A stretch of 64,000 nt of DNA from Oscillospiraceae bacterium. Its GTDB lineage: Bacteria > Bacillota > Clostridia > Oscillospirales > Acutalibacteraceae. The position numbers were made by a program, and so were the translations under genes. Position 1 is the first letter of the stretch. The number at the start of each line of letters is the position of its first letter. The stretch lies in assembly GCA_015066105.1 (NCBI GenBank), contig SVOY01000005.1:1-64000 (forward strand), read 5' to 3'. Of this stretch, positions 1-9,290 are shown piece after piece. The notes under the pieces are model-generated. The model saw nothing but the letters and a program-made list of their open reading frames with translations. It was not told the DNA's origin and did not search any database.

Positions 1-80
1 TCGGAGGTTAAGTTTTTTCTCTACGTTTTTGTGGCTTGCCATTGCTCGCCACGTTTTATTTTTACTAAAGCTTTTTTATT

Positions 81-110
81 CCCCCGGTAGAACCGGGGGT
101 TTTGTCTTTG
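81..110 (+). terminator. Rho-independent terminator of an off-window gene
   Basis: A perfect 8-bp stem (CCCCCGGT / ACCGGGGG) with a three-base loop is followed by a T-rich run. It probably ends a plus-strand transcript entering from the left. Nothing else codes in the first 200 bases. Confidence 0.6.
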
Positions 111-115
111 CTGAA

Positions 116-210
116 GACCAAAAAAGCTGAAACCCCTTGATATTCAAGGGGTTTCGGGCTTTTGGTCTAAATTAAGACCTCATCATGGAGGTACGTCCAT
201 TTTAGAACCG
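116..210. repeat. tRNA-Cys 3'-end/terminator repeat, copy A
   Basis: A long palindrome with outer arms GACCAAAA/TTTTGGTC and inner arms AAACCCCTTGA/CAAGGGGTTT is followed by CATCATGGAGGTAC, which matches the sequence at the 3' end of the true tRNA-Cys gene (32210). A degraded T-arm (TTTAGAACCG) follows. The stop codon of the GH43 gene lies inside this degraded tRNA-like stretch. Related copies are near 19.6, 27.0 and 32.0 kb. Confidence 0.6.
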
Positions 211-1098
211 TAAATTTACCAAAAGCTCATACTCCTGTTCGGTAATATAAAGAACTGAGCCGTGTCGAGGATTCAGATGATTAAGAGAAAACCTGCTTTC
301 ATCGACTTTACTGAAATTCATCAAATCCGTTGTTTCCTGCATAAAATATCCACCCTTTCGGAATTGATCAGCAATCATAACAAACTTATCTGTACCAAGT
401 ATTCGGTATATACAGTTGCCCTCCAATGCGGTATCAGCAACCGAAACTTTGTTCGAAGCAGGTTCATAATACGGACCATCAGGTCTTTCTGCCACGCAAT
501 AGCAAATTGCTTCTTTTTCGCCGTCAGCCTCATATAGATAATATTTTCCGTTATGCTCTATTATATCGGCATCAATGGCACACATTCCGCTTTTTGGCTT
601 AAAAAGCACTTGCGGCGGAGTAATAAAGGTGTGAAAATCTTTTGTGTATGCATACCAAATGATCGTATCAAGGTCATCATCAGCGTTATTGTGAGTCCAA
701 TAAATCATATATTCATTTTTGAATTTATCAAATATGACTTGAGGTGCCCAAACTCTATCAGCATTCTTTGTTTCTTCAAAGTTTGAAAAATCAATTATTC
801 TTTCGTTTGTCCAATGTACAAGGTCAACACTGTCCCACATAACCATTGAGTTATTGTTTGCCCAACCCTCTTCACTTTTCATATCTGTTGCGATTATATG
901 AAAAACGCCATCGTTATCACGAAAGATAAAAGGATCCCGGCAACATTTTTTGCCTTTAGTCTGAATTATTATGGGCTTATTTTCATTAACTGCAGTAAAG
1001 TTGTATCCGTCCTTTGAAACAGCAAAATGAACGCGCTCTTCATGAGGACGATTGCCAACAAAATAGCAGAAAAGATATTTTGAAAATTCTTTAACCAT
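202..1098 (-). CDS. Glycoside hydrolase, GH43-like (arabinosidase/xylosidase type)
   Basis: About 298 residues forming a single five-bladed beta-propeller-type domain with no signal peptide, so probably intracellular. It has motifs usual in GH43/GH32-like enzymes: CCRDPFIFRD near residue 50 (catalytic-base region), WAPQVIFD in the middle and DADIIEHNGKYYLYEAD further on. I start it at the ATG at 1098 because GGAGGTGG sits about five bases upstream; the GTG at 1107 lies inside that ribosome binding site. It is the last gene of the hydrolase run, 35 bp after the GH31 gene. Substrate is unknown; cleavage of alpha-arabinosyl or beta-xylosyl residues is inferred from the family. Its stop codon falls in a tRNA-derived repeat. 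Confidence 0.75.
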   Translation of the reverse strand: MVKEFSKYLFCYFVGNRPHEERVHFAVSKDGYNFTAVNENKPIIIQTKGKKCCRDPFIFRDNDGVFHIIATDMKSEEGWANNNSMVMWDSVDLVHWTNERIIDFSNFEETKNADRVWAPQVIFDKFKNEYMIYWTHNNADDDLDTIIWYAYTKDFHTFITPPQVLFKPKSGMCAIDADIIEHNGKYYLYEADGEKEAICYCVAERPDGPYYEPASNKVSVADTALEGNCIYRILGTDKFVMIADQFRKGGYFMQETTDLMNFSKVDESRFSLNHLNPRHGSVLYITEQEYELLVNLRF

Positions 1099-1133
1099 AA
1101 TAACCACCTCCGTAAATATAAATTTGCATTATT

Positions 1134-3086
1134 TTACTCGAAACATTTAATAACATCTGAGCCTGATTTTACAAATGCTATAAACTTGTCAATCTCTGCA
1201 GTTATTTCATAAGAGCCTTTTGTATAAACCTTTTTATCCTTTGTGAGAATCCATTCTCCGTCAGGAATATACACAGTTTTTATTGTTTGTCCTTGCTCTA
1301 CGATTGGTGCGAAGATGATATCATCACCGAACATATATTGTGTTTCAAGTGTGTAACAAGTTTTATCATCAGGGTACTCAAAGAACATTGGTCGCATTAC
1401 GGGATAGCCTTTTTCACTGGCAATATCCATTTGACTTTTAATGTATGGTCTTAGCTTTTCACGAATGAAAATCAGGTTTTTAAGAATTTCAAAAACCTCT
1501 TTACCAAAGCTCCAAATTTCGTTAGGATCGCCGCTTGGCTCTTTAAGTCCCGGAGTTGGCTCAAAATGACGGTTCCGCGAACCGTGAAGTCGCATAACAG
1601 GGCTGAAAAGTCCAAATTGGAACCAACGTACAATAAGCTCTTTAAAGTAATCGCTTATAATATCGGCTTCGTAAAAACCTCCGATATCAGTATTCCACCA
1701 AGGGATTCCGCACATAGACATATTAAGCCCTGCTTTAACTTGGCAAGCCAGACTTTCAAATGTAGATTCAATATCACCCGACCACACAAGAGAACCAAAT
1801 TTCTGGCTGCCTAAATATGCACAGCGAGTAAGAGTGATTATGTCATCCCTGCCAATAGATTTAAAGCCGTCATAAGCCATTTTGGAGTAGTAATACGGGT
1901 ACAGAAGTGCCACCATATCGGCTCTGCCCTTATACCAAATCAGGTTGTCAAAATGTTCAGGATGGATTTCCGGCTCAGCTTCGTCAAACCAAAGAGCATC
2001 AACACCATTATCTATATAGTTCTCTTTTAATTTGTTCCATACATATTCTCTGGTAGCGGGATTTGTAACATCAATTTCACCCTGCCAACCATAGAAATCG
2101 AAAACTCTGTCAGAACCGCGAACAGTACGCATAAGCATATTGTTATTTCTCATATACCAATAGTTTTCGCTGTGTTCATTTATTGTGGGCCACATAGACA
2201 CAATGAGCTTTACGTTCATACTGTGAAGCTCTTCGGTCATAGCCTTTACGTCTGGCCAGTATTTCGGGTCGAACTTATAATCTCCTTGCTCTGTCCAATG
2301 AAAATAGTCAGCTATTATTACAGAAAGAGGTATACCCAGTTCCTTGTATTTTCTTGCCACTGAGAGCAATTCTTCCTGCGTTTCGTAACGAAGTCTGCTC
2401 TGCCAGAAGCCTGTAGCCCATTCAGGCATTTTCGGCGCATAACCTGTCAAATCGGAAAGTGTGGTGCAAACCTCTTTAGGTGTACCTGCCATAACAACAA
2501 AGTCCATGAATTTACAACAGTCACAACTCCAGCGAGTACGGTTATTTGAAAGCTCACAAAGCCCTGTCGATGGGTTGTTCCACAAAAATCCGTAACCTAA
2601 TGAAGAGTACACATAAGGGATTGTGCATTTTGCATTCACATTACGAATATCAATTGACGAGCCTTTAAGGTCATATTCGTTATCCCAACTGTGTCCAAGT
2701 CCAAGGAAGTGTTCGTCCTTATCGGGCTCAAAGGTAACACGAGCAGACCAAAGACCACTTCCTTTGTTTTCAAAATGGCGATAGTTGCTTTTAAAAGTAA
2801 GTTCAGGTTTTTCTTCAAGGATTTTCTTTTCATTCACAAAGAAAGTGAGTTTTCCGTTACCTTCAATTTTAACCTTTAATGTGCCACAAGTAAGGGTTAC
2901 AAAATGCTCAAACTCCTCGATTTTCGCATCTGCCTTTTGCGGCATAAGAGTATAGTTTTCATCAATTATTTGACAATCAGGAAAAGATTGAAAACGAATT
3001 GCACTCTTGCCACAGGGAGTAATACGTATAAGCTCTGTATATCGCATTAATAACAGTTCGTTATTGTTTATAACAAGATTTTCCAT
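1134..3086 (-). CDS. GH31 alpha-glycosidase (alpha-xylosidase/alpha-glucosidase family)
   Basis: 650 residues, somewhat shorter than YicI-type alpha-xylosidases. It has the GH31 (beta/alpha)8 barrel: GFWQSRLRYETQEELLSVA starts the barrel, ALWFDEAEPEI carries the expected catalytic aspartate nucleophile, and VWSGDIESTFESL carries the acid/base aspartate. No signal peptide is seen, so it should act on imported oligosaccharides. Start at 3086 is preceded by GGAG. The gene lies 550 bp beyond the phosphoesterase at 3637 and may have its own promoter. Exact substrate (xylosyl or glucosyl) cannot be read from the sequence. Confidence 0.85.
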   Translation of the reverse strand: MENLVINNNELLLMRYTELIRITPCGKSAIRFQSFPDCQIIDENYTLMPQKADAKIEEFEHFVTLTCGTLKVKIEGNGKLTFFVNEKKILEEKPELTFKSNYRHFENKGSGLWSARVTFEPDKDEHFLGLGHSWDNEYDLKGSSIDIRNVNAKCTIPYVYSSLGYGFLWNNPSTGLCELSNNRTRWSCDCCKFMDFVVMAGTPKEVCTTLSDLTGYAPKMPEWATGFWQSRLRYETQEELLSVARKYKELGIPLSVIIADYFHWTEQGDYKFDPKYWPDVKAMTEELHSMNVKLIVSMWPTINEHSENYWYMRNNNMLMRTVRGSDRVFDFYGWQGEIDVTNPATREYVWNKLKENYIDNGVDALWFDEAEPEIHPEHFDNLIWYKGRADMVALLYPYYYSKMAYDGFKSIGRDDIITLTRCAYLGSQKFGSLVWSGDIESTFESLACQVKAGLNMSMCGIPWWNTDIGGFYEADIISDYFKELIVRWFQFGLFSPVMRLHGSRNRHFEPTPGLKEPSGDPNEIWSFGKEVFEILKNLIFIREKLRPYIKSQMDIASEKGYPVMRPMFFEYPDDKTCYTLETQYMFGDDIIFAPIVEQGQTIKTVYIPDGEWILTKDKKVYTKGSYEITAEIDKFIAFVKSGSDVIKCFE

Positions 3087-3362
3087 TGAATCATCTCCGT
3101 AAAGTCTTATTTCCAGGATAATTATATCACACCTGATGCGAAATCACAATAGGGGAGTCGGGTGTCCCGCCAAAACATCTTCACTATTACTTCTTACTTA
3201 TTACTTCCAAAAATCGACCCGAAGATTAGTGAAAAGTGAAGAGTGAAGAAGTAATAAGTAAAAATCGACAACCTTCTGTCGAAGATTGTCGATTTTTGAG
3301 ATTACAGCCCAATTTAGCAACAAACCGATAAATTGGAATTTGTCTAACAGTCAAACTGAAAT
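3087..3362. other. Non-coding gap with inverted repeats
   Basis: No convincing gene is seen. A 12-bp inverted repeat ACTTATTACTTC (3196-3207) / GAAGTAATAAGT (3248-3259) lies in low-complexity CTTACT-type sequence, directly beside a terminator hairpin. It resembles a degraded non-autonomous element. Similar low-complexity sequence follows the CCA transferase gene at about 54,108. Confidence 0.4.
3260..3297 (-). terminator. Terminator hairpin
   Basis: A perfect 12-bp stem AAAAATCGACAA / TTGTCGATTTTT with a 14-base loop, symmetric in A/T tails, so it could stop transcription in both directions. It probably ends the small gene at 3363-3518 or the long operon on its right. Confidence 0.6.
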
Positions 3363-3518
3363 TTATCTTTTCTTATATGTCGCTACAATTCCAACTACAG
3401 AAGCCAAAAAAGTAATCGGTGCAATTCTTACAAACAAGAACTCAAACCCATGCATTATTGTTCCCGCCACCGCCAACTCAGGATCATTGTAATTCCAATC
3501 CAGATAAGAACTACTCAT
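3363..3518 (-). CDS. Possible small membrane protein, perhaps a gene remnant
   Basis: A 51-codon minus-strand frame from an ATG reads like a real protein: a polar start with DWNYNDPELAVAG, then two apolar stretches (HGFEFLFVRIAPITFLASV and VVGIVATY), ending in YKKR. The frame stays open for 15 codons before the ATG (SFDLIVLVS), and a neighbouring frame upstream also looks protein-like, so it may be the 3' end of a frameshifted larger membrane gene. There is no clear ribosome binding site. A possible promoter (TTGAAA-16-TACAAT) lies near 3590-3620. Function unknown. Confidence 0.35.
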   Translation of the reverse strand: MSSSYLDWNYNDPELAVAGTIMHGFEFLFVRIAPITFLASVVGIVATYKKR

Positions 3519-3636
3519 TGATACAAGCACGATAAGGTCAAAGCTGAGACCTTGCCTTACATTTTACTCTTACATCGTACAATATTGTATCAGTATGTTC
3601 ACTTTTTTCAAATAACGTTGCAGTTTTTTGTTTGCT

Positions 3637-4899
3637 TTAGTCCGGATATACAATTGTTCTGCCTGTAAAGAATTCTATCACTGCATGCCAGAGCATCATA
3701 CAGATTTTCTGAGCCTTACCCTTAACTGCAAGCTCGAAAGCAATTCTCCATGAATACTTATCGCCGTTATCCTTTGCATTTTTTATGTAATCAAAGTCAA
3801 AGACATCATAAAGGCGCTCAACTCTTGTTATGTATTTTGAGGTATCCTTTTCGTCAATTTCAACGACACGGTAACCGTACTGAGTTGTGTAAGCGACGCC
3901 CTTGTAACGTGTCATGGGAGAGGTGTAAATATCAATATTCTGATTTCTTACACCGAAGGCATTTGTGTGGTCGTGGCCCGTAAACATTGCCAGTACATCA
4001 CCTGTTTCAACAAGAGCGTCAAACTGACCGTCGTTGTAATAACCGGAACAGGGCTTTTCGTTAAGCTTGCCGTAATTGACCTGCTCGGGGTCAAACATAT
4101 AATATTCGCCTTCATTATAAATGTGCGGAGTTGCATAAGGCTTCTTTGAATCTACCTTTTTAAGAACATCATAGATTTCGGGTACAATTATATGCTGAAA
4201 AACAACAGAGTTAACGGTTTCACCGCCGTTTTCTTCTTTAAGCTTTGCTGCTGTTTCTTTGTACCATTTAATCTGCTCTGTGCGTACTCGGTCATAATGT
4301 CTGGGCTCATCTTCGTCATAATCTCCTGAGTCAAACACCCAGAGATTAAACTTGGTTTTGTCACTGTCGGAAGCAAGCACGGGAATATTGAACGTAGCGC
4401 AGTTTTTGAAATCCGAACTGTCATCGGCAGATATTACACAAGAGAAGGTATTGTAATATTCCATAATATCTTTTCTTGTCATGGGACCCTTCTCTGCATC
4501 GTGATTACCGAAGGTTACGGCAACGGGAATCTTTCTTGACTCAAAGATATTCATAAGAGCATTGATAAGTTCCTTTGTCTTTTCGGGGTCCTCGTTAGGA
4601 TGTGTATTATCGCCTGTGAGCACAACAAGGTCGGGTTTTTCCACATCGCAGGCTTCTGCAATTACCCATACCGATGCATCAAAATGCTTGTCATAATTAA
4701 GATGAGTATCAGCAATATGTAATATTTTAAGCTTACCGTTTTCATCGAATCTTATTGTTTTATCGGTTTCATTCTGAGCATTTGCAGGGCTGAAATCAAT
4801 ATTTGTGTTTTCAGGGTCCATTTCAAAATAGATTATTGATGCCGCAAAGAGGGCAACCAATACCGCAAAAATGATGAGAATTTTTATTGTTTTTGACAT
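3637..4899 (-). CDS. Membrane-anchored metallophosphoesterase
   Basis: 420 residues with an N-terminal membrane segment (about residues 6-24) and an outward-facing calcineurin-type phosphoesterase domain. Metal-binding motifs appear in order: HIADTHL (D-x-H), VLTGDNTH (GD-N), FGNHDAEKG (GNHD), QHIIVPEIY and FTGHDHTN (GHDH). This set matches purple-acid-phosphatase-29-like enzymes. Start at 4899 has AAGGAG six to eight bases upstream. It follows the GH13 gene by 12 bp in one operon. It probably removes phosphate from an extracellular substrate; which one is unknown. Confidence 0.8.
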   Translation of the reverse strand: MSKTIKILIIFAVLVALFAASIIYFEMDPENTNIDFSPANAQNETDKTIRFDENGKLKILHIADTHLNYDKHFDASVWVIAEACDVEKPDLVVLTGDNTHPNEDPEKTKELINALMNIFESRKIPVAVTFGNHDAEKGPMTRKDIMEYYNTFSCVISADDSSDFKNCATFNIPVLASDSDKTKFNLWVFDSGDYDEDEPRHYDRVRTEQIKWYKETAAKLKEENGGETVNSVVFQHIIVPEIYDVLKKVDSKKPYATPHIYNEGEYYMFDPEQVNYGKLNEKPCSGYYNDGQFDALVETGDVLAMFTGHDHTNAFGVRNQNIDIYTSPMTRYKGVAYTTQYGYRVVEIDEKDTSKYITRVERLYDVFDFDYIKNAKDNGDKYSWRIAFELAVKGKAQKICMMLWHAVIEFFTGRTIVYPD

Positions 4900-4911
4900 T
4901 ATAACATCTCC

Positions 4912-6798
4912 TTATTCAGCAGATTTCATTCTGTAAATATTTACTTCATAAGCACGAAGCTTATCTGAAGAAAGGGAATAATTTGAAAGCACACATTCAC
5001 CTTCAGCATATTTTGGTCTGTCGATTTCGTTTTCTGTAAGGTTCATTTCAATATAGAACTTTCCTTCGTCTGACTCTCTGTAAAAACAATAGGTTTCGTC
5101 ATTTGTTTCAAGAGGTCTGAAATCCCCGTAAACCAAAGTCGATTTGTTTTTCTTGCGTAGTTCCATAAGCCTTCTGTAATAGTGAAACGTACTTGATTCA
5201 TCCTGAAGCTGAGCCTTTACATTACACTGCTTATAGTCACCATTAACACGAAGCCAGGGTGCACCCGTTGTGAAGCCTGCGTTTTCACTGTCATCCCAAG
5301 GGACGGGAGTTCTCGCGTTGTCCCTGCCGCCTGCAAGAATTTCTGCAAAAACATCCTCAGGGCTTCTGCCCATTTCAATGTTTTCGTTGTATCTGTTTAC
5401 AGCCTCAACATCACGTATTTCACTCATATCCTTGAAATCGCAGTTCATCATTCCTAATTCTTCACCCTGATAAATATAAGGTGTGCCGCGTCCCGTAAGA
5501 ACCATTGTGCCCAGAAGCTTTGAAAGAGGCTTTCTGAATTTCGGGTCGGGATTTACCTTTGACACCATTCGCGGATTATCATGATTTTCGATAACCAACG
5601 ACGGCCAGGATGAACCGCAAAGAGAGATCTGATAATCTATAAGTGCTTCCTTTAAATATTTAAGGTTATATTTATAATCCTGATATTTGGATTTGCCCGG
5701 ATTTTCAATATGGTCAAAAAGGAATGCCTGACGGACTTCTCCACGGGATTCGTCGGAAATGAGCTTTACCATTTCAATACCCGTACTGCAGGGCTCTGCA
5801 ACGCAGAAGGAGCCGGGGAAGTTTTTAAATGTCTTTTCATTAAGCTCACCGAGATATTCGTGAAGTCTCGGTCCCCATGAGTAATGCTCGGCACCGCAGC
5901 CGAAAAGCTCGGCAACAGCCGGATCACCGTCAGGAAGTCCGGGAGTTTTTGAAATAAGAGTAATAACATCCATTCTGAAGCCGTCAACACCCTTTTGGAG
6001 CCATCGGGAAACCATACCGTAAACTTCTTTTCTCAGCTCAGGATTATCCCAGTTAAGATCCATCTGCTTGCTTGAGAAAAGATGCAGTGCCCACTCGTCA
6101 AGCTCGGGATAGTAATTCCACGCAGAGCCCGAGAAGAATGATGTCCAGTTATTCGGAGGGATTCCGTCACCCTTGCCTTTACGGAAGAAGTAGTAATTCT
6201 TATACTTTTCGTCACCTGCAAGCGCCTTTTTGAACCATTCGTGTTCATCGGAGGTATGATTTACAACAAGATCCATAATCAGCTTCATTCCACGCTTATG
6301 GATTTCAGAGAGCATTTCGTCAAAATCATCCATTGTGCCGAATTCGGTCATAATTTTCTGATAATCACGGATGTCATAGCCCATATCATCATTGGGTGAA
6401 TCGTAAATGGGGCTGAGCCACAGTACATCAACACCTAACTCTTTAAGATAGTCGAGCTTTGAAATTATGCCTTGCAAATCACCGATTCCGTCACCGTCTG
6501 AATCCATAAATGAACGGGGATAAATCTGATAGATAACAGCTTCCTTCCACCATTGGGGAGCTGTTTCACTTTTTGATATAACCTTTTCAGGATTACCGTT
6601 CAGAATATCAAGAAGATATTTTTTCGATTTGTCTGTGACTTTATCAGTGAGAAGTTCACCTAATGTCTTTTGGCAGAATGCCACATCCGAGAGAATAGCA
6701 GCATCTAAGTTTTTACGGTAAACTACCTTTTGAGCAACATCGTAACCGACAGGATTGTTAAGCACCTCAGAAAGAGTGCTTTCAGAAGTAATTTTCAT
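4912..6798 (-). CDS. GH13 alpha-glucosidase / oligo-1,6-glucosidase with N-terminal extension
   Basis: Hydrolyses alpha-glucosidic bonds in small oligosaccharides, by family. About 628 residues. The GH13 domain begins near residue 83 with AVIYQIYPRSF; then come DGIGDLQGI, GVDGFRMDVITL (nucleophile Asp), FCVAEPCS (acid/base Glu) and VIENHDNPR (third catalytic Asp). The first ~80 residues are an extra helical module (TLSEVLNNPVGYDVAQKVVY, then TLGELLTDK) that is not part of the usual GH13 fold. I choose the ATG at 6798 because GAGGG lies eight bases upstream; the longer frame to 6813 has no such signal. It lies 27 bp after the transporter gene. Confidence 0.85.
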   Translation of the reverse strand: MKITSESTLSEVLNNPVGYDVAQKVVYRKNLDAAILSDVAFCQKTLGELLTDKVTDKSKKYLLDILNGNPEKVISKSETAPQWWKEAVIYQIYPRSFMDSDGDGIGDLQGIISKLDYLKELGVDVLWLSPIYDSPNDDMGYDIRDYQKIMTEFGTMDDFDEMLSEIHKRGMKLIMDLVVNHTSDEHEWFKKALAGDEKYKNYYFFRKGKGDGIPPNNWTSFFSGSAWNYYPELDEWALHLFSSKQMDLNWDNPELRKEVYGMVSRWLQKGVDGFRMDVITLISKTPGLPDGDPAVAELFGCGAEHYSWGPRLHEYLGELNEKTFKNFPGSFCVAEPCSTGIEMVKLISDESRGEVRQAFLFDHIENPGKSKYQDYKYNLKYLKEALIDYQISLCGSSWPSLVIENHDNPRMVSKVNPDPKFRKPLSKLLGTMVLTGRGTPYIYQGEELGMMNCDFKDMSEIRDVEAVNRYNENIEMGRSPEDVFAEILAGGRDNARTPVPWDDSENAGFTTGAPWLRVNGDYKQCNVKAQLQDESSTFHYYRRLMELRKKNKSTLVYGDFRPLETNDETYCFYRESDEGKFYIEMNLTENEIDRPKYAEGECVLSNYSLSSDKLRAYEVNIYRMKSAE

Positions 6799-6825
6799 AT
6801 ATATTTCCCTCAACAGTTTGTTTTA

Positions 6826-8337
6826 TTATTCGCCAATGGCTTCCTTTGTCTGTCTGATTGATTCGTTTTCCTCGTGTCGTTTTTCACGCATTTCTGCAAG
6901 TTCACGATACATCTGTTCTTTCTTTTCACCCTCAATATCATAAGATGTTTTAAGGATAATTGCTTTAAGAACATTTGCAAGAGTATAACCGAAGAGAAGG
7001 AATGCGAGGATTTTAAGACAGGTGTCAAGGTATGTAGGCTGAGCCTGCATTGTTTTGACAAGGTCACCTTCGGCAGATGAAAGGTAGCCTGCCCAGGCAA
7101 TCATATAGGGAACTGCAAGGTCTCTTAAATAAATGCATGCAGAGTTGACCCAACCGGGAACAATACCCTGGATTGCTTCGATTCTTTCGCCTGTCTGCCA
7201 TTCAAGATAATCATAGAATTCAACGTCAAAGTGAGATTTTGAAAGCTCCTGAATACCGATACCGATACCAAAAATGAAATAGAATATATAGAAGAATATA
7301 CTGTTCCAACCTTCAAAGAATCTGATACCCATTTTTGATTCTGCAAAGCAGATGCCGAAAAGCACAAATGAAGCAACAGGTGAATAGATACCACAGAATT
7401 TGAGAAGCTTTGTTGGTTCATATTTTTTTGAAAGTTTAGTAGTGATAAGATTACCAACTACAGTACCGATAGCTGTAGGAAGTGTAAGAAGAAGATTCTT
7501 TGATGAACCAACTGTAATTGCTGCAAGATATGTAGACATCTTTCCAAGCATTGCAAATGCATTAACCCACTGCATTGCGTGGAAAGCACGGTAGTTTTTG
7601 TACTTGAAAAGAGTAAACATTGCCTTTGATACTTTTACCTTTGGCTTCTTTGGAAGTTCAATTCTTTCTTTACAGAAAATACCGCACATAAGGTTACCAA
7701 AAGCAGTAACAGAAGCTGCAACAATTGCAAGAGTCATATACATCTGGTTCTTGTCGTCGCTGAAAAGACCGTAAATAAATGTACCGAGATAAGCTCCGCC
7801 ATATCCGATATAGTATGATAACTGCCAGATTGTAGCAACAGTTTTCTTTTCTTTGTGGTTAGGTGAAATTACCTGAACAAGATTCTGGCTGTGTACGTTG
7901 AATACGTTGAATGCGGACTGACAGCAGGCTATACCGTAGCGGAGAAGATTCATCTGCTGAATTGTCCATCCCTGCGGAACGTAGAAAAAGAGAACCGTAA
8001 GCATAAACGTAGGAACAAGACAGATGAAATACCAGTGACGGTATCTGCCGAGGCTTGTTTTCCAGTTCTGTACTATAAAGCCGCCTACAATACCGAAGAG
8101 AATACCCAGAACGGTAGTAAGGGTTGTCTGAACGGCAAGAATATCTGCAATTCCGTCAGAATCAACACCTGCAGGACCGTAATAAAGCTCATGCAGGAAT
8201 GCTGCTGCAAGTGAGCCTGTAAGAGTTGTTCCGAACATACCTCCGGCACGAGAGAGCAACACACAAAAATATTCAAATTTTGATATGTATTTTCCCTCTG
8301 TAGTTAAAAGAGTTTTTTCTTGAGTTTTTGACATCAT
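6826..8337 (-). CDS. MFS/GPH-type sugar transporter
   Basis: 503 residues with about twelve apolar membrane segments and the cytoplasmic charged ends typical of the glycoside-pentoside-hexuronide:cation symporter group of the major facilitator superfamily. It is the only sugar transporter in the locus, so it probably imports the rhamnose-containing or glucosyl oligosaccharides handled by its neighbours. Two ATGs lie side by side at 8337 and 8334 behind AGGGG. A 100-bp gap on its upstream side holds a TATAAT-like box, so it may have its own promoter. Confidence 0.8.
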   Translation of the reverse strand: MMSKTQEKTLLTTEGKYISKFEYFCVLLSRAGGMFGTTLTGSLAAAFLHELYYGPAGVDSDGIADILAVQTTLTTVLGILFGIVGGFIVQNWKTSLGRYRHWYFICLVPTFMLTVLFFYVPQGWTIQQMNLLRYGIACCQSAFNVFNVHSQNLVQVISPNHKEKKTVATIWQLSYYIGYGGAYLGTFIYGLFSDDKNQMYMTLAIVAASVTAFGNLMCGIFCKERIELPKKPKVKVSKAMFTLFKYKNYRAFHAMQWVNAFAMLGKMSTYLAAITVGSSKNLLLTLPTAIGTVVGNLITTKLSKKYEPTKLLKFCGIYSPVASFVLFGICFAESKMGIRFFEGWNSIFFYIFYFIFGIGIGIQELSKSHFDVEFYDYLEWQTGERIEAIQGIVPGWVNSACIYLRDLAVPYMIAWAGYLSSAEGDLVKTMQAQPTYLDTCLKILAFLLFGYTLANVLKAIILKTSYDIEGEKKEQMYRELAEMREKRHEENESIRQTKEAIGE

Positions 8338-8437
8338 ATCATCCCCTAAATTTTCTTTTAATTAATTATATCACAAAAAAAATTACATGCCATAGATTTT
8401 TAAATTTTATTAAACGGAATGTCTGTTTTTATTATTT

Positions 8438-9262
8438 TCAAAATATAACATCAACAATAATAGGATAATGGTCTGAAGGATACATATCCATTACAGTATT
8501 TCGAATGATTTTGTATTTGTCAACTCTTACATTTTTTGAAACAAAAGCATAGTCAATAGGTCCATTTGCATCCTCCTTAACTTTGCCATATCCGTGAAAT
8601 GTTATACCATCATCACTGTTATCGGCAACAAACTTTGAATCATTTGTTTTCATAAGCATTTTACCATAAGCTTCACCTGTTGGTTCAGCATTAAAATCAC
8701 CTGTACAAACAACAGAAAAACCACTTTTTTCAAGTTCGTCAATTTTACTATTAAGGACATCTGCCTGTAAAGCTCTTGAAGCATCACTAACATGGTCAAG
8801 ATGTGTGTTTATGTGGGCATATTTAACGCCTGTTTCTTTGTTTTCAAGAACTGCCCATGTTGCAATTCTTGTGCAAACCGATTCCTCATACTTGGTGTAT
8901 TTTTCTTCAGGTGTATCACTAAGCCATATTGTACCACTATCGAGAAGTTTAAACTTGCTTTTAAGATAGAAGACTGCACTGTATTCACTGTTTACGTCTT
9001 TATCTCTATGCTCACCAACATATGCATAATTTTCAAGTCCGGACGAGAGAATATCCATCCATTCTCCCGTTGCCTCCTGAACACCAACGGAATCAGGGGA
9101 ATACTGTTCAATTATAGCTTTTGATATAACAGAACGATTTTTTACACTACCTTCTTCGTCATCGCAATATCTAAGATTAAATGACATAACTCTTGTAGCA
9201 TCATTTTTTTTAGGGGGAATACCATCGATTATAATCTCACCAAAATCGATATCTTTAATCAT
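8438..9262 (-). CDS. Endonuclease/exonuclease/phosphatase (EEP) family hydrolase
   Basis: 274 residues, one EEP domain. Visible motifs: MSFNLRYCDDEEGS near residue 26 (metal-binding Asn), GVQEATGEW (Glu), AHINTHLDHVSDASR, VVCTGDFNAEP (GDFN) and YPSDHYPIIVDV at the end (SDH). This is the Mg-dependent phosphodiesterase/phosphatase set found in sphingomyelinases and inositol phosphatases as well as DNases. No signal peptide is seen. Start at 9262 follows AAAGGAG. The setting among sugar enzymes argues for a phosphorylated sugar or lipid-linked substrate rather than DNA, but this is inference. Confidence 0.75.
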   Translation of the reverse strand: MIKDIDFGEIIIDGIPPKKNDATRVMSFNLRYCDDEEGSVKNRSVISKAIIEQYSPDSVGVQEATGEWMDILSSGLENYAYVGEHRDKDVNSEYSAVFYLKSKFKLLDSGTIWLSDTPEEKYTKYEESVCTRIATWAVLENKETGVKYAHINTHLDHVSDASRALQADVLNSKIDELEKSGFSVVCTGDFNAEPTGEAYGKMLMKTNDSKFVADNSDDGITFHGYGKVKEDANGPIDYAFVSKNVRVDKYKIIRNTVMDMYPSDHYPIIVDVIF

Positions 9263-9290
9263 AAAAAGCTCCTTTTAATACTGAAATAAT

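Noticed and set aside
3286-3492. A 68-codon plus-strand frame in the gap
   Set aside because: The opposite strand holds a more protein-like frame (3363-3518), and the plus frame starts inside a terminator hairpin.
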